Translations under genes and position numbers: made by a program
The notes under the pieces: model-generated
What the model was told of the DNA's origin: nothing
Databases searched by the model: none
The model's input: only the letters and a program-made list of their open reading frames with translations
Source of the DNA: Paenibacillus koleovorans NBRC 103111
GTDB taxonomy: Bacteria; Bacillota; Bacilli; Paenibacillales; NBRC-103111
DNA length: 63,984 nucleotides
Direction of reading: 5' to 3'
NCBI RefSeq assembly: GCF_004000845.1
Contig: NZ_BIMA01000032.1
Location: 1 to 63,984 of the forward strand
In this document: in pieces, positions 51,101 through 60,192 of the stretch
Numbering within the stretch: the stretch's first letter is position 1
How the letters are laid out: each line of letters begins with the position of its first letter

Positions 51101-54100
51101 AAATATTGTTTCGCTTGGCCGCTCGTTCCGTTGTCGCCCGGCGCCGTCCAGGAGAGATCGATGCTGTCGTAAGTCATGGATTCGTTCGTCAGGTCGCTCA
51201 CGGCTGCCGGAGCCGTGTTGTCGCCCGGATCCGCATAAGCCTCGAATTCGATCGGAGTATTGAGTGCATGGACGCTGTTGTCCACTCGAACGTGGCCGTT
51301 CCCCCACACTCTTGCATAGCGGGCGGAGACCGGCGAGGTCAGATCGAACCATGTGCCGATGCCGCCTACAGGCTCTTGATATTCGGGATCCGTCCCCGCA
51401 CCGAGGCCGACCGTATTATCTGCGTCGTTGTTGTAGACGACGGTAACGCCCGTAGAGAAGGTAGGATTGTTGGACAACAGAATGATCATGTCTTTGTTCG
51501 TCCTATACTTCGCGGCTGAATCGCCCCAGTCGTTGACGATGCGCAGACGGTTCACCGTATACGAAGCGCCCAGATCGACTTGATAATATTGCGGTCCGGC
51601 CGTTGTGCGAATGCCCACGTAGTCGTATACGCCTAGATAGCTGCCGTCCGTCACGACGCTCAGCGGCTTGGAGATCAGGTCGCTCGTGCTGGCCGTAACC
51701 GACTTGTTCGCGGCTACATTCACGCCCGCGGAGGTTGTGCTCGAAGCGATGTTCGAGATCGCGGAAGCGTTCCCTGCGTCGTCCAGCGTCTTCATGGCGA
51801 AATAGTAGGTCGTGTTTAGATTAAGACCGTACAATGTGAAGCCTTGCGCCGTTCCCGGCGCGGTCGGAAGCGGCTCGCCGGATACCTGCGTCGCGCTGCT
51901 CCAGTTCCCCGACGTGATCGGCGACGTGCTGTAGCGTATGTCCAGGCTGGTCGCGTTCCGAGTGACTCCGTCGTCCCCGGTATTCGTCCAAGCCAGGTCG
52001 ACCGTCTTGTTCGTCGGGTTAGAAGCGGCCAGATCCGATACCGCCGCCGGAGCGATCGAATCGGTGCCGTCATAGATCAGGAGGAACGGCTGATTCACGG
52101 TACTCTCCGAGCTTTCGAATGTGGCCGTATACTTGTTCGCAGAGAGGTCGGCCAAGCGCAACGTGACGATATCGTCGCCGGCCAGCTGGCTGTTGACGAA
52201 ATCGGTCACATCGACCTCGATCACGCCAAGCTCGTTCGTGAGGAACGTGCCGAGCGCCACTTCGTTCGTCAAATTCGGTTCTACGTTTTTCTTCGCCGTG
52301 GCTTCGGACCAGCTGTCGTCATACACGCCGAAGACGGTAACCGGAATATCCGTTCTTCCTGCGGTCCTCAGATTGAGATACAGCTTGGCATTCCAAGTCG
52401 AGCCGGACAAGAAGCCCGAGATGTTGAATTTCAGCAAGGCGTATATGTTCTCGTTGGTGTTTGTGTTGTGTTTGACGGTTAGATTTGCCGAGTTGCCCAA
52501 AATGCTTGCGCCGCTAATCGTCGTATCTTCGGCAGCATTGAACTCGGTCGTGCTGCTAGACGTCGTTGTAACGGCAAGCACGTTCGACAACCCTGATTCT
52601 TGGTTCATATCGTCGATCGTCTTCAGAGCGAAATAATACGTGCCGCCGGCAGGTATGCCGTAATACGTGTAGGATTGAGTCGTTCCCGCAACAGCCGGAG
52701 TCGGCTCGGCCTTCAGCGGTATGGCGGAAGCCCAATTGCCTGACGTGATCGGAGATGTGCTGTACCGCAAGTCATAGGCATGCGCGGTCCCGACCATACC
52801 ATCGTCTCCGGGTGCCGTCCATGTAAGCGTAGCTTTGCGCATTGTGACATCGACGGCGCTCAGATCGCTGATGGCTGCCGGCGGTATCGTCTCGTCGGGC
52901 GTAAACTCGACCGCCCCGATATCATAAGCGGCACCGTATGGACGTGCCGTGCCGTAGTAGTCCGTTGGCACTTCAGTCAAAGTGGCCCCGGTATTGATGG
53001 CTGCCGACGCTTTCAGCGGATTCAATCGGTAATTGCCGCCCGCCGCGTCCACCATATAGTCGATCGTGGCGTTCAGAATGTTGTTCGAGCCCGTGTAAGT
53101 ACCGGAATCTCTGTTCTTGATAATCCCGTTCATAAGATTATTGCTCACGATCCCGCTGCTCTGCACGTAACGGGATTCGATCGCGCCGACACCGGAGCCG
53201 ACGCCCAAAATCGTATTGTTGTACACTTGGAAGTTGGTTGCTTTATTCATATACACAGCGGCATCCGTCGTCTTGATAATGATGTTGTTCCGGATGATGC
53301 CGTCGTAATGCTCGTAAGTACCGACCCCGTGCCGGAAATAGGCCGCCGCGGTACCTCCACCGCCGAACGAAATGGCAGTGAAGTTGTTGCGGAACTCATT
53401 GTTCTCGATGAGCGTGCCTCGAGAGCCGCCCTTCGCGAAGACGGCATAGGCAACGCCGTTTCCAACGCTTTTGTACGTATTCTCAAATCGGTTGTTTTGG
53501 ATTTTCCAGTTCAAACCGGCGATTATGTCGATCGCTTCGACGACCGTATTGTTGCCGGCCGTGGTGTAACCGAAGCTGGAATTTCGGATCGTGCCGTAAT
53601 CGGAGTACGGCTTGCCTTCGGTCCAAGTATTAGCGGTTACTTTGAAGCCGCCTTCGCCGTGATCCCACGCGACCATATTATCCGCCAGGAAGTAGTTGGA
53701 GCCCAGGTTGATCTTGACGCCGTGATATTTCGTATCCTGGGTCCTCAAGTTCTTAATGGTCAAATAGTGGGAGCCGTTTACGTCGAAAATTTGGCCGAGC
53801 GAGCTCGACATCCCCGGTCCTCGAAGCACGGTGTCTTCCGGATCGGACGTTTCGCCCTGTATCGTAATGTTGTCTTTCCCGTTGATCGTAATGTTCGACG
53901 TAACGTCATACACGCCGGCCTCGAGCGTAATGATACGTCCGGACTGCGGAGCGCCGTTGATGGCCGTTTGCAGCGCGGCGATCGAGCTGACCTGCACCGA
54001 ATCGGGAGCGGCCGCTACCGTAGTCGCGCTGACGACGTTCGAGATCGGCGATACGTTCCCGACGGCATCCTTCGTCTTGACGGCGAAGTAATAGGTCTCG

Positions 54101-56157
54101 TTCGTATCGAGTTCATTCGCGTTATACACCATCGCTGAACCAGCCGTCAGCTGGATCTGCTCTTCGATCGCTTCCGTCGCCGAACTCCAATTGCCCGCCG
54201 TGATCGGGGAGGTCGAATAGCGAACCTCATACGAGGCGGCGGTGCCGGCGTTCAGGTCATCGCCGGGCGCCGTCCAAGACAGCTGGACGCTCTTGCTGTT
54301 CACGCGGCCCGCTGCAAGATTCGAGATGGCCGCAGGCGCCGTCGTATCGGACGTCGGCGTGGTGATGCTGATCACGTTGGAGATCGCGGAGGCATTAGCC
54401 TCGTCCTTCGCCTTCATAGCGAAGTAATAAGTAGTATTCGGCTGCAGGCCGCCGTAGGAGAACGTCTGCGTCGTTCCCGCCGCGAGCGGCGTCGGAGCGC
54501 CGGTCAGCTGGGTGGCGGAGCTGAAATTGCCGCTCGTAATCGTCGAGGTGGACATGCGGATGTCGTACTCGAGTGCCGTTCCCGTATTGCCGTCGTTGCC
54601 AGGAGCCGTCCATTCCAGCCCGACGCTCTTCCAGCCGACGCTGGTTGCCGTCAAGTCCGCAATGGCCGAAGGCGGAGTTACGTCTTTCGATTTCGCGAAC
54701 ACTTGTACCTCTACCGGTGTATTCGAGGTGTTCGTCGTGCCTGCCGTGCGCGTATGTCCGTTGGCCCAGAAGCGGACGTAGCGGGCTTCCACCGGCGTCT
54801 GCAGAGGAATCGTCCAACCGGCTCCGTCCACCGGCTCGACATAGACCGGGTCGGTGCCGGCTCCAAGGCCGAGCGTATTATCCGCATCGTTATTGAAGAC
54901 CGTGACGACTCCCGATGTGAAGCCCGCGTCATCGGCCAGCTGCACGACATAGTCGAGACCGTAACGCGGCGCGTCCGAACCCCAGTCGCTGCGCAGGTTC
55001 ACGCCTACGATTTCATAGTCGTCGGCCAAATCGACTTGTACGTACTTGGCGCCGTCGGAAGTCGAGATCAGAGCGTAGTCGCTGCGGGTAAGCACGCCGT
55101 TCGTGACGCTTGTCAAGGAGGTTCCGCTGCCGGCGGTCCCATTGGAAGTCACGGTTTTGTTGAGCGCGACGTTAACCGACAGAGGCAAGGTTACCTCCAC
55201 CGCATTGGATAAGGCCGAAGCATTCGTGAGCCCGTTCACCGTCTTGATGGCGAAGTAGAGCTTCGAATTGCTAGTATTGAGCGGGAGTCCGGTGAGTGTC
55301 ATCTGCTGCGTCGTACTGACTGCCGCAACTGCCGGCTCGCCTACGACCCGCTTGACGACGGCGCCGTCGTTCCAGTTGCCTTCGGTGATCGGCACGGAGG
55401 CATAGCGGATATCGTAACCGGTGATGCCGCTCGTCCCCGGACTGGTCCAGGACAGCTGGACGGAATTGTTGGCGAGATTGCTTGCAGCAAGAGTGGAGAT
55501 GGAGGGCAAGGTGTTGTTTAATCCAGGGAGAGAGGCGTAAACTTCAATCTCGATCGGAGTGTTGACTGCGTTGTATGCGTTGTTCAGCGTCCGGGTATGC
55601 CCGTTCGCCCAGTATCGGACATATTGGGCGTTGACCGGGGTGCCGAGCGTGACCGTCATGCCGTCCCCCGAAGAGGGTTCGACATACTCGGAGTCGCTGC
55701 CTGCGCCAAGACCGGAGCTATTGTCCGCATCGTTGTTATAGATCGTGGTCACGCCGGAGCCGAAGGTCGAATCGTTCGAGAGCTGGATGACAATGTCTTT
55801 GCCGGCTCGCGGAGCATCCGGATTGTAATCGTTTACAATATTGACCTTGGTGATGGAATGCGATTCGCCTAAATTTAACTGCACATACTTGGCGCCTGCC
55901 GAAGTGCTGATGAGCGCGTATTCCGCTGCGGAACGATTGCCGTCCGTTACAAGGGAAAGGCGTTTGCCGTTGCGGGACGCAATGCCGTTGGTCGTTACGT
56001 CCTGGATGCCCTTGGCCACGTTGACCTCGATGGAAGCGGCAGCGGCTGGAGCGGGGGGAGCCCCGAAGTACCCGAAGCTGGTTGCCACTAAAGTGGCGAT
56101 AGTCAATACGGTTAACGATTTCCTGGATTTCCTTAATCTCATTAAATGCACCGCCAT
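48172..56157 (-). CDS. giant secreted double beta-helix, FN3 and discoidin protein
   Basis: This is a 2661-residue protein with a signal peptide to about residue 40 (ending PAAAAS). Discoidin-like domains lie at about 43-205, 321-485, 1474-1640 and 2530-2661; ten fibronectin-III domains separate the modules. Two right-handed beta-helix (pectate-lyase-like) domains, about 716-1084 and 1871-2242, contain SGRIITL, SNYFxADN, YAVFAKGGS or YALFAKGGS and ISFGGG. A DNRLRE-like domain is near 1202-1365. Each half repeats the order discoidin, FN3, helix, so much of it arose by duplication. There is no SLH or sortase anchor. The helix domains may be lyases or hydrolases; catalytic residues were not fixed. 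The start is unusual: no strong ribosome site precedes ATG 56157 or in-frame ATG 56142. Confidence 0.85.
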   Translation of the reverse strand: MAVHLMRLRKSRKSLTVLTIATLVATSFGYFGAPPAPAAAASIEVNVAKGIQDVTTNGIASRNGKRLSLVTDGNRSAAEYALISTSAGAKYVQLNLGESHSITKVNIVNDYNPDAPRAGKDIVIQLSNDSTFGSGVTTIYNNDADNSSGLGAGSDSEYVEPSSGDGMTVTLGTPVNAQYVRYWANGHTRTLNNAYNAVNTPIEIEVYASLPGLNNTLPSISTLAASNLANNSVQLSWTSPGTSGITGYDIRYASVPITEGNWNDGAVVKRVVGEPAVAAVSTTQQMTLTGLPLNTSNSKLYFAIKTVNGLTNASALSNAVEVTLPLSVNVALNKTVTSNGTAGSGTSLTSVTNGVLTRSDYALISTSDGAKYVQVDLADDYEIVGVNLRSDWGSDAPRYGLDYVVQLADDAGFTSGVVTVFNNDADNTLGLGAGTDPVYVEPVDGAGWTIPLQTPVEARYVRFWANGHTRTAGTTNTSNTPVEVQVFAKSKDVTPPSAIADLTATSVGWKSVGLEWTAPGNDGNTGTALEYDIRMSTSTITSGNFSSATQLTGAPTPLAAGTTQTFSYGGLQPNTTYYFAMKAKDEANASAISNVISITTPTSDTTAPAAISNLAAGRVNSKSVQLSWTAPGDDLNAGTAASYEVRYSTSPITAGNWSSATEAIEEQIQLTAGSAMVYNANELDTNETYYFAVKTKDAVGNVSPISNVVSATTVAAAPDSVQVSSIAALQTAINGAPQSGRIITLEAGVYDVTSNITINGKDNITIQGETSDPEDTVLRGPGMSSSLGQIFDVNGSHYLTIKNLRTQDTKYHGVKINLGSNYFLADNMVAWDHGEGGFKVTANTWTEGKPYSDYGTIRNSSFGYTTAGNNTVVEAIDIIAGLNWKIQNNRFENTYKSVGNGVAYAVFAKGGSRGTLIENNEFRNNFTAISFGGGGTAAAYFRHGVGTYEHYDGIIRNNIIIKTTDAAVYMNKATNFQVYNNTILGVGSGVGAIESRYVQSSGIVSNNLMNGIIKNRDSGTYTGSNNILNATIDYMVDAAGGNYRLNPLKASAAINTGATLTEVPTDYYGTARPYGAAYDIGAVEFTPDETIPPAAISDLSAVDVTMRKATLTWTAPGDDGMVGTAHAYDLRYSTSPITSGNWASAIPLKAEPTPAVAGTTQSYTYYGIPAGGTYYFALKTIDDMNQESGLSNVLAVTTTSSSTTEFNAAEDTTISGASILGNSANLTVKHNTNTNENIYALLKFNISGFLSGSTWNAKLYLNLRTAGRTDIPVTVFGVYDDSWSEATAKKNVEPNLTNEVALGTFLTNELGVIEVDVTDFVNSQLAGDDIVTLRLADLSANKYTATFESSESTVNQPFLLIYDGTDSIAPAAVSDLAASNPTNKTVDLAWTNTGDDGVTRNATSLDIRYSTSPITSGNWSSATQVSGEPLPTAPGTAQGFTLYGLNLNTTYYFAMKTLDDAGNASAISNIASSTTSAGVNVAANKSVTASTSDLISKPLSVVTDGSYLGVYDYVGIRTTAGPQYYQVDLGASYTVNRLRIVNDWGDSAAKYRTNKDMIILLSNNPTFSTGVTVVYNNDADNTVGLGAGTDPEYQEPVGGIGTWFDLTSPVSARYARVWGNGHVRVDNSVHALNTPIEFEAYADPGDNTAPAAVSDLTNESMTYDSIDLSWTAPGDNGTSGQAKQYLLRYASFPITADTWNSATPVSGLSLPKTSGQPELATVGGLTTNATYYFALKTVDLANNISALSNVVTATITNTDTVAPAAIDDLAVQRIGPKSVRLGWTAPGDDGETGRATSYEVRYSTSPITEGNWSSATEAIDELLQLTAGSSMVYQANELSPNTTYYFAVRTTDDVGNVSAISNVVTGSTAYAVPDSVIVTSLADLQNAIDTAPASGRIITLAAGTYSQTTSINITNKDHITIRGATSTPQDTMIIGPGITSALDISIRVNNSNYATIRDLAIKEFNYHAIQVNSGSNYFHADNIYAWDLGEGAFKTTSGAHSQGGLYSDYGLIENSVMGYTTRGARGAVEAVDIIAARGWIVRGNSVYNAYYPTDNSVAYALFAKGGSIDTIFENNYIKGSDIAISFGGGTTGAQYFRNGILGVEHYGGIIRNNVIHNTDDAGIYLSYSQGFQVLNNTLINIAPGVSVGGVESRFAVSNGEIRNNLMDKPLKKRNSGNYTASNNIETVPSTWYVNPSAGNYALNPSTASAAIDTGASLPTLVPTDRLGVNRPIGSGYDLGAMESGTPATDTTAPSAPSGLTSAGETGTTVSLYWTAATDNVGVVSYDIYAGSTKLNALPVTSTNYVAFNLNPVASYSFTVKAKDRAGNESAASNAVVVTRADTTPPSAPTLSSTGVTDTTVSLSWTASTDNIAVAGYDVYNGVTKANNSLVSGSTYTVTGLTQATSYTFTVKAVDTSNNASSASNSVTVTTATYVPPDTTPPSVPGNFRSTASTQTTLSLAWNASTDNVAIAGYDIYLGGTKVNVTPVTGTTYLLTGIAADTTHSLYIKAVDTSGNSSAASSTISPRTLEYPPAGTLSRTGWIPYASNTVSMSNALDGKRNSRWYTTVHTPSSFYQVDMLAEYEIYQVMFHNGTVAENYNIDYTIKVSTDGTTWTTVGLGDGNGTRFVYGSFTPVTARYVRVEPATNGAGWWGFTELYVYGE

Positions 56158-56197
56158 TTTCTTAGAATTGTTGTTTGTCCAAACTGCCGATCAGAGT

Positions 56198-56209
56198 TCA
56201 TGGAGACAT
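56198..56209 (-). promoter_or_regulatory. three-codon upstream ORF with strong ribosome site
   Basis: On the minus strand AGGAGGTGAGC (56220-56230) lies ten bases before ATG TCT CCA TGA. The giant gene's first ATG is 41 bases further on without a good site of its own. Translation of the mini-frame could control ribosome re-initiation at the large gene; this is inferred. Confidence 0.45.
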
Positions 56210-56240
56210 TCTAAGTAAAGCTCACCTCCTTTTTTACAAA

Positions 56241-56254
56241 AATAAGCGCTTACA
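56241..56254 (-). promoter_or_regulatory. cre-like catabolite repression site
   Basis: TGTAAGCGCTTATT (minus strand) has one clear departure from the CcpA operator consensus TGWAARCGYTWNCW. It lies between possible -10 sequences (TATACT at about 56271) and the ribosome site, where bound CcpA would block transcription of the giant gene. Confidence 0.5.
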
Positions 56255-56351
56255 GGAAAGACACCTCCAGTATACTGCTAGAAAAGTTAGCTGATTATAG
56301 GACACTTCTGTTGTATAGAGAGATGAATTTGGCTGAAAATGGATGTTTTCC

Positions 56352-56380
56352 TTGTAGTTGCTGGCCTCCCGTTTTATGAT
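56352..56380 (+). promoter_or_regulatory. predicted sigma-A promoter of the oxidoreductase/mannosidase operon
   Basis: TTGTAG (56352-56357), a 17-base spacer and TATGAT (56375-56380) lie 24 bases before the ATG at 56405. Together with the giant gene's promoter this makes a divergent control region of about 250 bases (56158-56404). Confidence 0.6.
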
Positions 56381-56404
56381 AGACCTCAAAAGGAGCGATC
56401 TGCT

Positions 56405-57385
56405 ATGAACGGAGAAAAGCTGGGAATCGGCCTCTATGGGGCGAATGGACATCAAATTCACAGACTGCTGCAGAACCATCCGAAGGCGGAGCTGCTGGCG
56501 CATGTAGGCTTGGAGACTGTGATCGACCCAACGAAAATGCCGGAAAATGTAAGTGTCCAAGCCTATGATTCGCTGGAGGCCATGCTAGGGGACTCTCGTC
56601 TGTCCGTCATCTCGCTGTGCTCGCCCTATCGAAGGGATCAGGCTCGAGATGCCGTTCTTTGTTTGCAGGCCGGCAAGCATGTACTGGCGGAGAAGCCGTG
56701 CGCCTTGCAGGAGAGCGACCTCGACGCCATTATTGAGGCAGCCGGTCGGAGCGGCAGACATTTCAGAGAGATGTCGGCACTGGAGTTTGCCCAGCCCTAT
56801 ATGGCCATGCGGGACATCGTCCGCTCGGGGGAAATCGGTGAAATTGTGCAGGTGTTTGCGCAGAAATCATATCCCTACCACGACCGACGGCCGCAAGACC
56901 CCGATGTAGATGGAGGACTGGTCGGGCAAGTCGGGATTTATCTGCTTCGCTTCATAGAGCAAGTTGCTATGCAGCGAGTGATCGACGTGACGGCGGTCGA
57001 GACCGCATTAGGGAACCCGGTGCCGGGAGGCCGGCTGAGTATGGCGGCCACGCTAACGATGAAGCTGGAGAACGGCGGAGTTGCGTGCGGCGTCGCGAAC
57101 TATCTCAATCAGCCGGGGTTCGGCAAATGGGGGAACGACCATCTACGCCTATTCGGAACGAAGGGGATTCTCGAGTCGACGGATGGCGGAGCTCGAACCC
57201 GACTGGTCATCGGAGATCGGGATTGCGGCAGCATCGACTTCGAGAAGCCGGGCTATACCGAATTCGACCGGTTTCTGGACGCCATCTTATTGAACGCTCC
57301 CGCTTCGGCTGAAAGTCTGGAGTCTATGCTGCATCCGACCCGAATGGCGATTCGCGCCATCCGCTCCGCGCAAAGGAATCGCTGA
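56405..57385 (+). CDS. Gfo/Idh/MocA-family oxidoreductase
   Basis: This 326-residue NAD(P)-dependent dehydrogenase has the nucleotide-binding region LGIGLYGANGHQIHRLL near residue 7, a GxxGxH-type variant of the usual GxGxxG. HVLAEKPCA is near residue 92. A C-terminal substrate domain has GGRLSMAATLTMKLENGG. The ATG at 56405 follows AAGGAGCG; the frame is open upstream without a site. It precedes the beta-mannosidase by 102 bp and likely acts on the released sugar. Confidence 0.87.
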   Translation: MNGEKLGIGLYGANGHQIHRLLQNHPKAELLAHVGLETVIDPTKMPENVSVQAYDSLEAMLGDSRLSVISLCSPYRRDQARDAVLCLQAGKHVLAEKPCALQESDLDAIIEAAGRSGRHFREMSALEFAQPYMAMRDIVRSGEIGEIVQVFAQKSYPYHDRRPQDPDVDGGLVGQVGIYLLRFIEQVAMQRVIDVTAVETALGNPVPGGRLSMAATLTMKLENGGVACGVANYLNQPGFGKWGNDHLRLFGTKGILESTDGGARTRLVIGDRDCGSIDFEKPGYTEFDRFLDAILLNAPASAESLESMLHPTRMAIRAIRSAQRNR

Positions 57386-57487
57386 ACGGAGCGATAACCT
57401 CGGATTTTTCCCAGTAAGATTCAAGATTGCCTCATAGGAGACGGTTCTCCTTTCCGCTAAGATGATGGGGAAAGGGGAATCGTCGAC

Positions 57488-60034
57488 ATGGAGAACAGCA
57501 ATTGGATCAAGCTAAATGAAGGTTGGTCGATACGGTCATTGGAGACGGCGGAGGAACTGGCGCCGGCGGTCCATCGGCCTGATTATAAGGGAGAGGGTTG
57601 GCTGACGGCGGCGGTGCCGGGAGATGTCCATACCTCCTTGCTGGCGCACGGCGTCATCCCGGATCCCTATTATTCTACGAACGATCATGCATGCCGCTGG
57701 GTAGAGGCGAAGGATTGGGTGTATCGCCAAGTATTCGATGCTCCGGTCCAGGAGCCTGCGGGTGGCCGGGTGTTCCTGGATTTTCAAGGATTGGACACAT
57801 TGGCGGCGATTTATCTGAATGGGACGGAGCTGGCGCGAACGGACAATATGTTCGTCCCGTTGTCGCTCGATGTGACCGGTCGGCTGCGGGAGACGGACAA
57901 CGTCCTCGTCGTACGGTTCGAATCCGTGGTAGAAGCGGCCAAGCAGAAGGACGTCTCTAAGTTCTGGTCCAAGATCAATTATGAACGTATCTGGTTCCGG
58001 AAGTGCGCGGCTCATTATTCCTGGGACTGGAGTCCGCGGCTGGTTACCACCGGCATCTGGCGGGAAGTTGGCTTGCGCATAGTCGATAGCGCTTCGCTCC
58101 GGCATGTGTTCTTCCGTACGCTGTCGCTCGAGGCGGACGGTTCGGCTACGGTAGCTATTGACGCTGAGGTTGATCGAAGCCCGGGTTCAACCGCAGAGCT
58201 GGCGATGAGCTACAAGCTGAGTCGAGGAGGCCGCGAGTATCGGTTCGAAGCGGCTGTCGGCGAAGACGGACAAGCTTCGGTGCAATTCCGGGTGGAGCAA
58301 GCCGAGCTTTGGTGGACCAACGATCAGGGGACGCCTAGCTTGTACGAGCTGGATACGCAGCTGCTGGCGAACGGTCGAATTGTGGATGAACGGAGGCAGG
58401 AGGTCGGCATCCGCACAATAGCCGTGAAGCAGCGCTCGGAGGACGGCAAGCCCCGGTTTACGTTCGTGCTGAACGGCCGCGAAATTTATGCCAAAGGCGG
58501 CAACTGGATTCCGGCGCACAATCTCCCCGGCTCTCTGACCTCGGAGCGCTACGTAGATTTGATTGAGCTTTCCCGTCAAGCAAACATGAATATGCTGCGC
58601 GTCTGGGGAGGCGGCATTTACGAGGAGGACATCTTCTATCAGGAATGTTCTCGGCAAGGGATCCTGGTGTGGCAGGATTTCATGTTCAGCTGCAGCGAGT
58701 TCCCGGATTACGACCGCGACTTCATGGCGAACGTAGCCCGCGAGGTCGAGCACAATGTCAAGGCGCTCCGCAGCTATCCTTGCATCGCCATCTGGTGCGG
58801 CAACAACGAGAATCAGGCCATTCACAGCGAGAAGATGTACTACCGCAGCGATTACCGCTTCTATGGCGAGAAAATATTCCACGAGCTGATGCCTTCCATT
58901 TTGGAGCGTCTCGATACGACTCGACTGTATTGGCCGAGCTCGCCGTGGGGCGGCAACGATCCCAACAGCTTCGACGAAGGCGATCAGCATAACTGGGCCG
59001 TATGGGCCGGTGACGTCTATCCGCGACACTACGGCGAGGCTTCCAATATGAACGTCTCCGCTTACGGCATTTCCTATCGCCGCTACGCCGAGGATACGTC
59101 CAAATTCAGCAGCGAGTTCGGCATACACGGCAGCACGGTGAAGGAGACGCTGCGGCGCAGCATCCCGGAGTCCGAGCTGTATCTGGGCAGCTTCGAGCTC
59201 GATTATCGCAACAAGGATTACGAGCCGGAGAAGGCGACGATTACGATGGCAGCCTACTCGGGATTGCCGTCCGACCTGGACGAATACATCGACTTCTCGA
59301 TGCTGTGTCAGGCCGAAGGATTGAAATTCGGCGTAGAGCATTTCCGCCGCCGCAAGCCGGAGAACAGCGGAGCGCTCATCTGGCAGCTGAACGATTGCTG
59401 GCCCGGGATCAGCTGGAGTCTGATCGACTATTACTTGTTCCCCAAAGCTTCCTATTATTACGCCCGGCGATTTTTCAGTCCGATCCTGCTGTCCTTCCAA
59501 GAGAGCGGCGGACGTATCACGGTGTGGGTAACCAACGACACGGATACGCGCTTCAGCGACACGATCGTGCTGGAGGTGACCGACTGCTTCGGTAACACCG
59601 CTTATGAGGAGCGCATTCTTGCCGATGTTGCCCCTAATCATTCGAAGCAGATCGCGTCGTACGAAGCGGCGGAGACGGAGTGGAGGTTCGGGGTGATCAA
59701 CCGCCGCGACCGATTCATTCGCATCGGCAGCTCGTATCCTGAGGTTTATGACAATTACTTCTTCTTCGCGGAGCAGAAAGATTTGCGGTTCAGCCCTTGC
59801 CGACTGCAGTCGACTTGCACTCCGACGGCTGACGGGTTCGAGATCGAGCTAAGCACGGATCGATTCGCCCGCTTCGTGAAGCTGGAATGTCCGATCGATC
59901 ACACGCTGTTCTCCGACAATTACTTTAATATGCGGCCAGGCGAGCGTAAGAAGGTGCGAGTAACCAATCGTAAAGGAAGTCCAGTGAAGCCTGCCGACAT
60001 TCGCATCAGCGCGCTGAACGGCGTCAAGCCATAG
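57488..60034 (+). CDS. GH2-family beta-mannosidase
   Basis: This 848-residue cytoplasmic glycosidase hydrolyses beta-mannosides from the non-reducing end. The N-terminal sugar-binding domain has VPGDVHTSLLAHGVIPDPYY, typical of beta-mannosidases. KCAAHYSWDWSPRL follows near residue 176. The catalytic acid/base is Glu441 in WCGNNENQ and the nucleophile is most likely Glu543 in SSEFGIHGS. RVWGGGIYEEDIFY precedes the active site. Length fits the family (about 820-860). The ATG at 57488 has AAAGGGGA upstream. No signal peptide, so it works on imported oligosaccharides. The two-component genes follow after a terminator. Confidence 0.93.
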   Translation: MENSNWIKLNEGWSIRSLETAEELAPAVHRPDYKGEGWLTAAVPGDVHTSLLAHGVIPDPYYSTNDHACRWVEAKDWVYRQVFDAPVQEPAGGRVFLDFQGLDTLAAIYLNGTELARTDNMFVPLSLDVTGRLRETDNVLVVRFESVVEAAKQKDVSKFWSKINYERIWFRKCAAHYSWDWSPRLVTTGIWREVGLRIVDSASLRHVFFRTLSLEADGSATVAIDAEVDRSPGSTAELAMSYKLSRGGREYRFEAAVGEDGQASVQFRVEQAELWWTNDQGTPSLYELDTQLLANGRIVDERRQEVGIRTIAVKQRSEDGKPRFTFVLNGREIYAKGGNWIPAHNLPGSLTSERYVDLIELSRQANMNMLRVWGGGIYEEDIFYQECSRQGILVWQDFMFSCSEFPDYDRDFMANVAREVEHNVKALRSYPCIAIWCGNNENQAIHSEKMYYRSDYRFYGEKIFHELMPSILERLDTTRLYWPSSPWGGNDPNSFDEGDQHNWAVWAGDVYPRHYGEASNMNVSAYGISYRRYAEDTSKFSSEFGIHGSTVKETLRRSIPESELYLGSFELDYRNKDYEPEKATITMAAYSGLPSDLDEYIDFSMLCQAEGLKFGVEHFRRRKPENSGALIWQLNDCWPGISWSLIDYYLFPKASYYYARRFFSPILLSFQESGGRITVWVTNDTDTRFSDTIVLEVTDCFGNTAYEERILADVAPNHSKQIASYEAAETEWRFGVINRRDRFIRIGSSYPEVYDNYFFFAEQKDLRFSPCRLQSTCTPTADGFEIELSTDRFARFVKLECPIDHTLFSDNYFNMRPGERKKVRVTNRKGSPVKPADIRISALNGVKP

Positions 60035-60042
60035 AGCGACCG

Positions 60043-60090
60043 ACCCTCCATTTCCCGAATGCAATTGGGAATCGGAGGGTTTTATCTTTT
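60043..60090 (+). terminator. Rho-independent terminator after beta-mannosidase
   Basis: ACCCTCC (60043-60049) pairs with GGAGGGT (60074-60080), with inner TTCCC/GGGAA pairing, followed by TTTATCTTTT. Confidence 0.88.
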
Positions 60091-60146
60091 AGTTAGACAG
60101 AATTGGTTTCCAATAAATATTTCGACTCAACATCGATGCCGGATGG

Positions 60147-60152
60147 TATAAT
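60147..60152 (+). promoter_or_regulatory. -10 element of the two-component operon
   Basis: A perfect TATAAT, 40 bases before the response regulator start. TCGACT about 19 bases upstream is the best -35 candidate and is weak. Confidence 0.5.
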
Positions 60153-60192
60153 GCTTGAAAACCGTAAGAGAAAAAGAACGGGGGCCAACGAG

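Noticed and set aside
58187-59641. 484-codon antisense open frame opposite the beta-mannosidase
   Set aside because: The sense gene has complete catalytic motifs; the antisense frame has none and no ribosome site.
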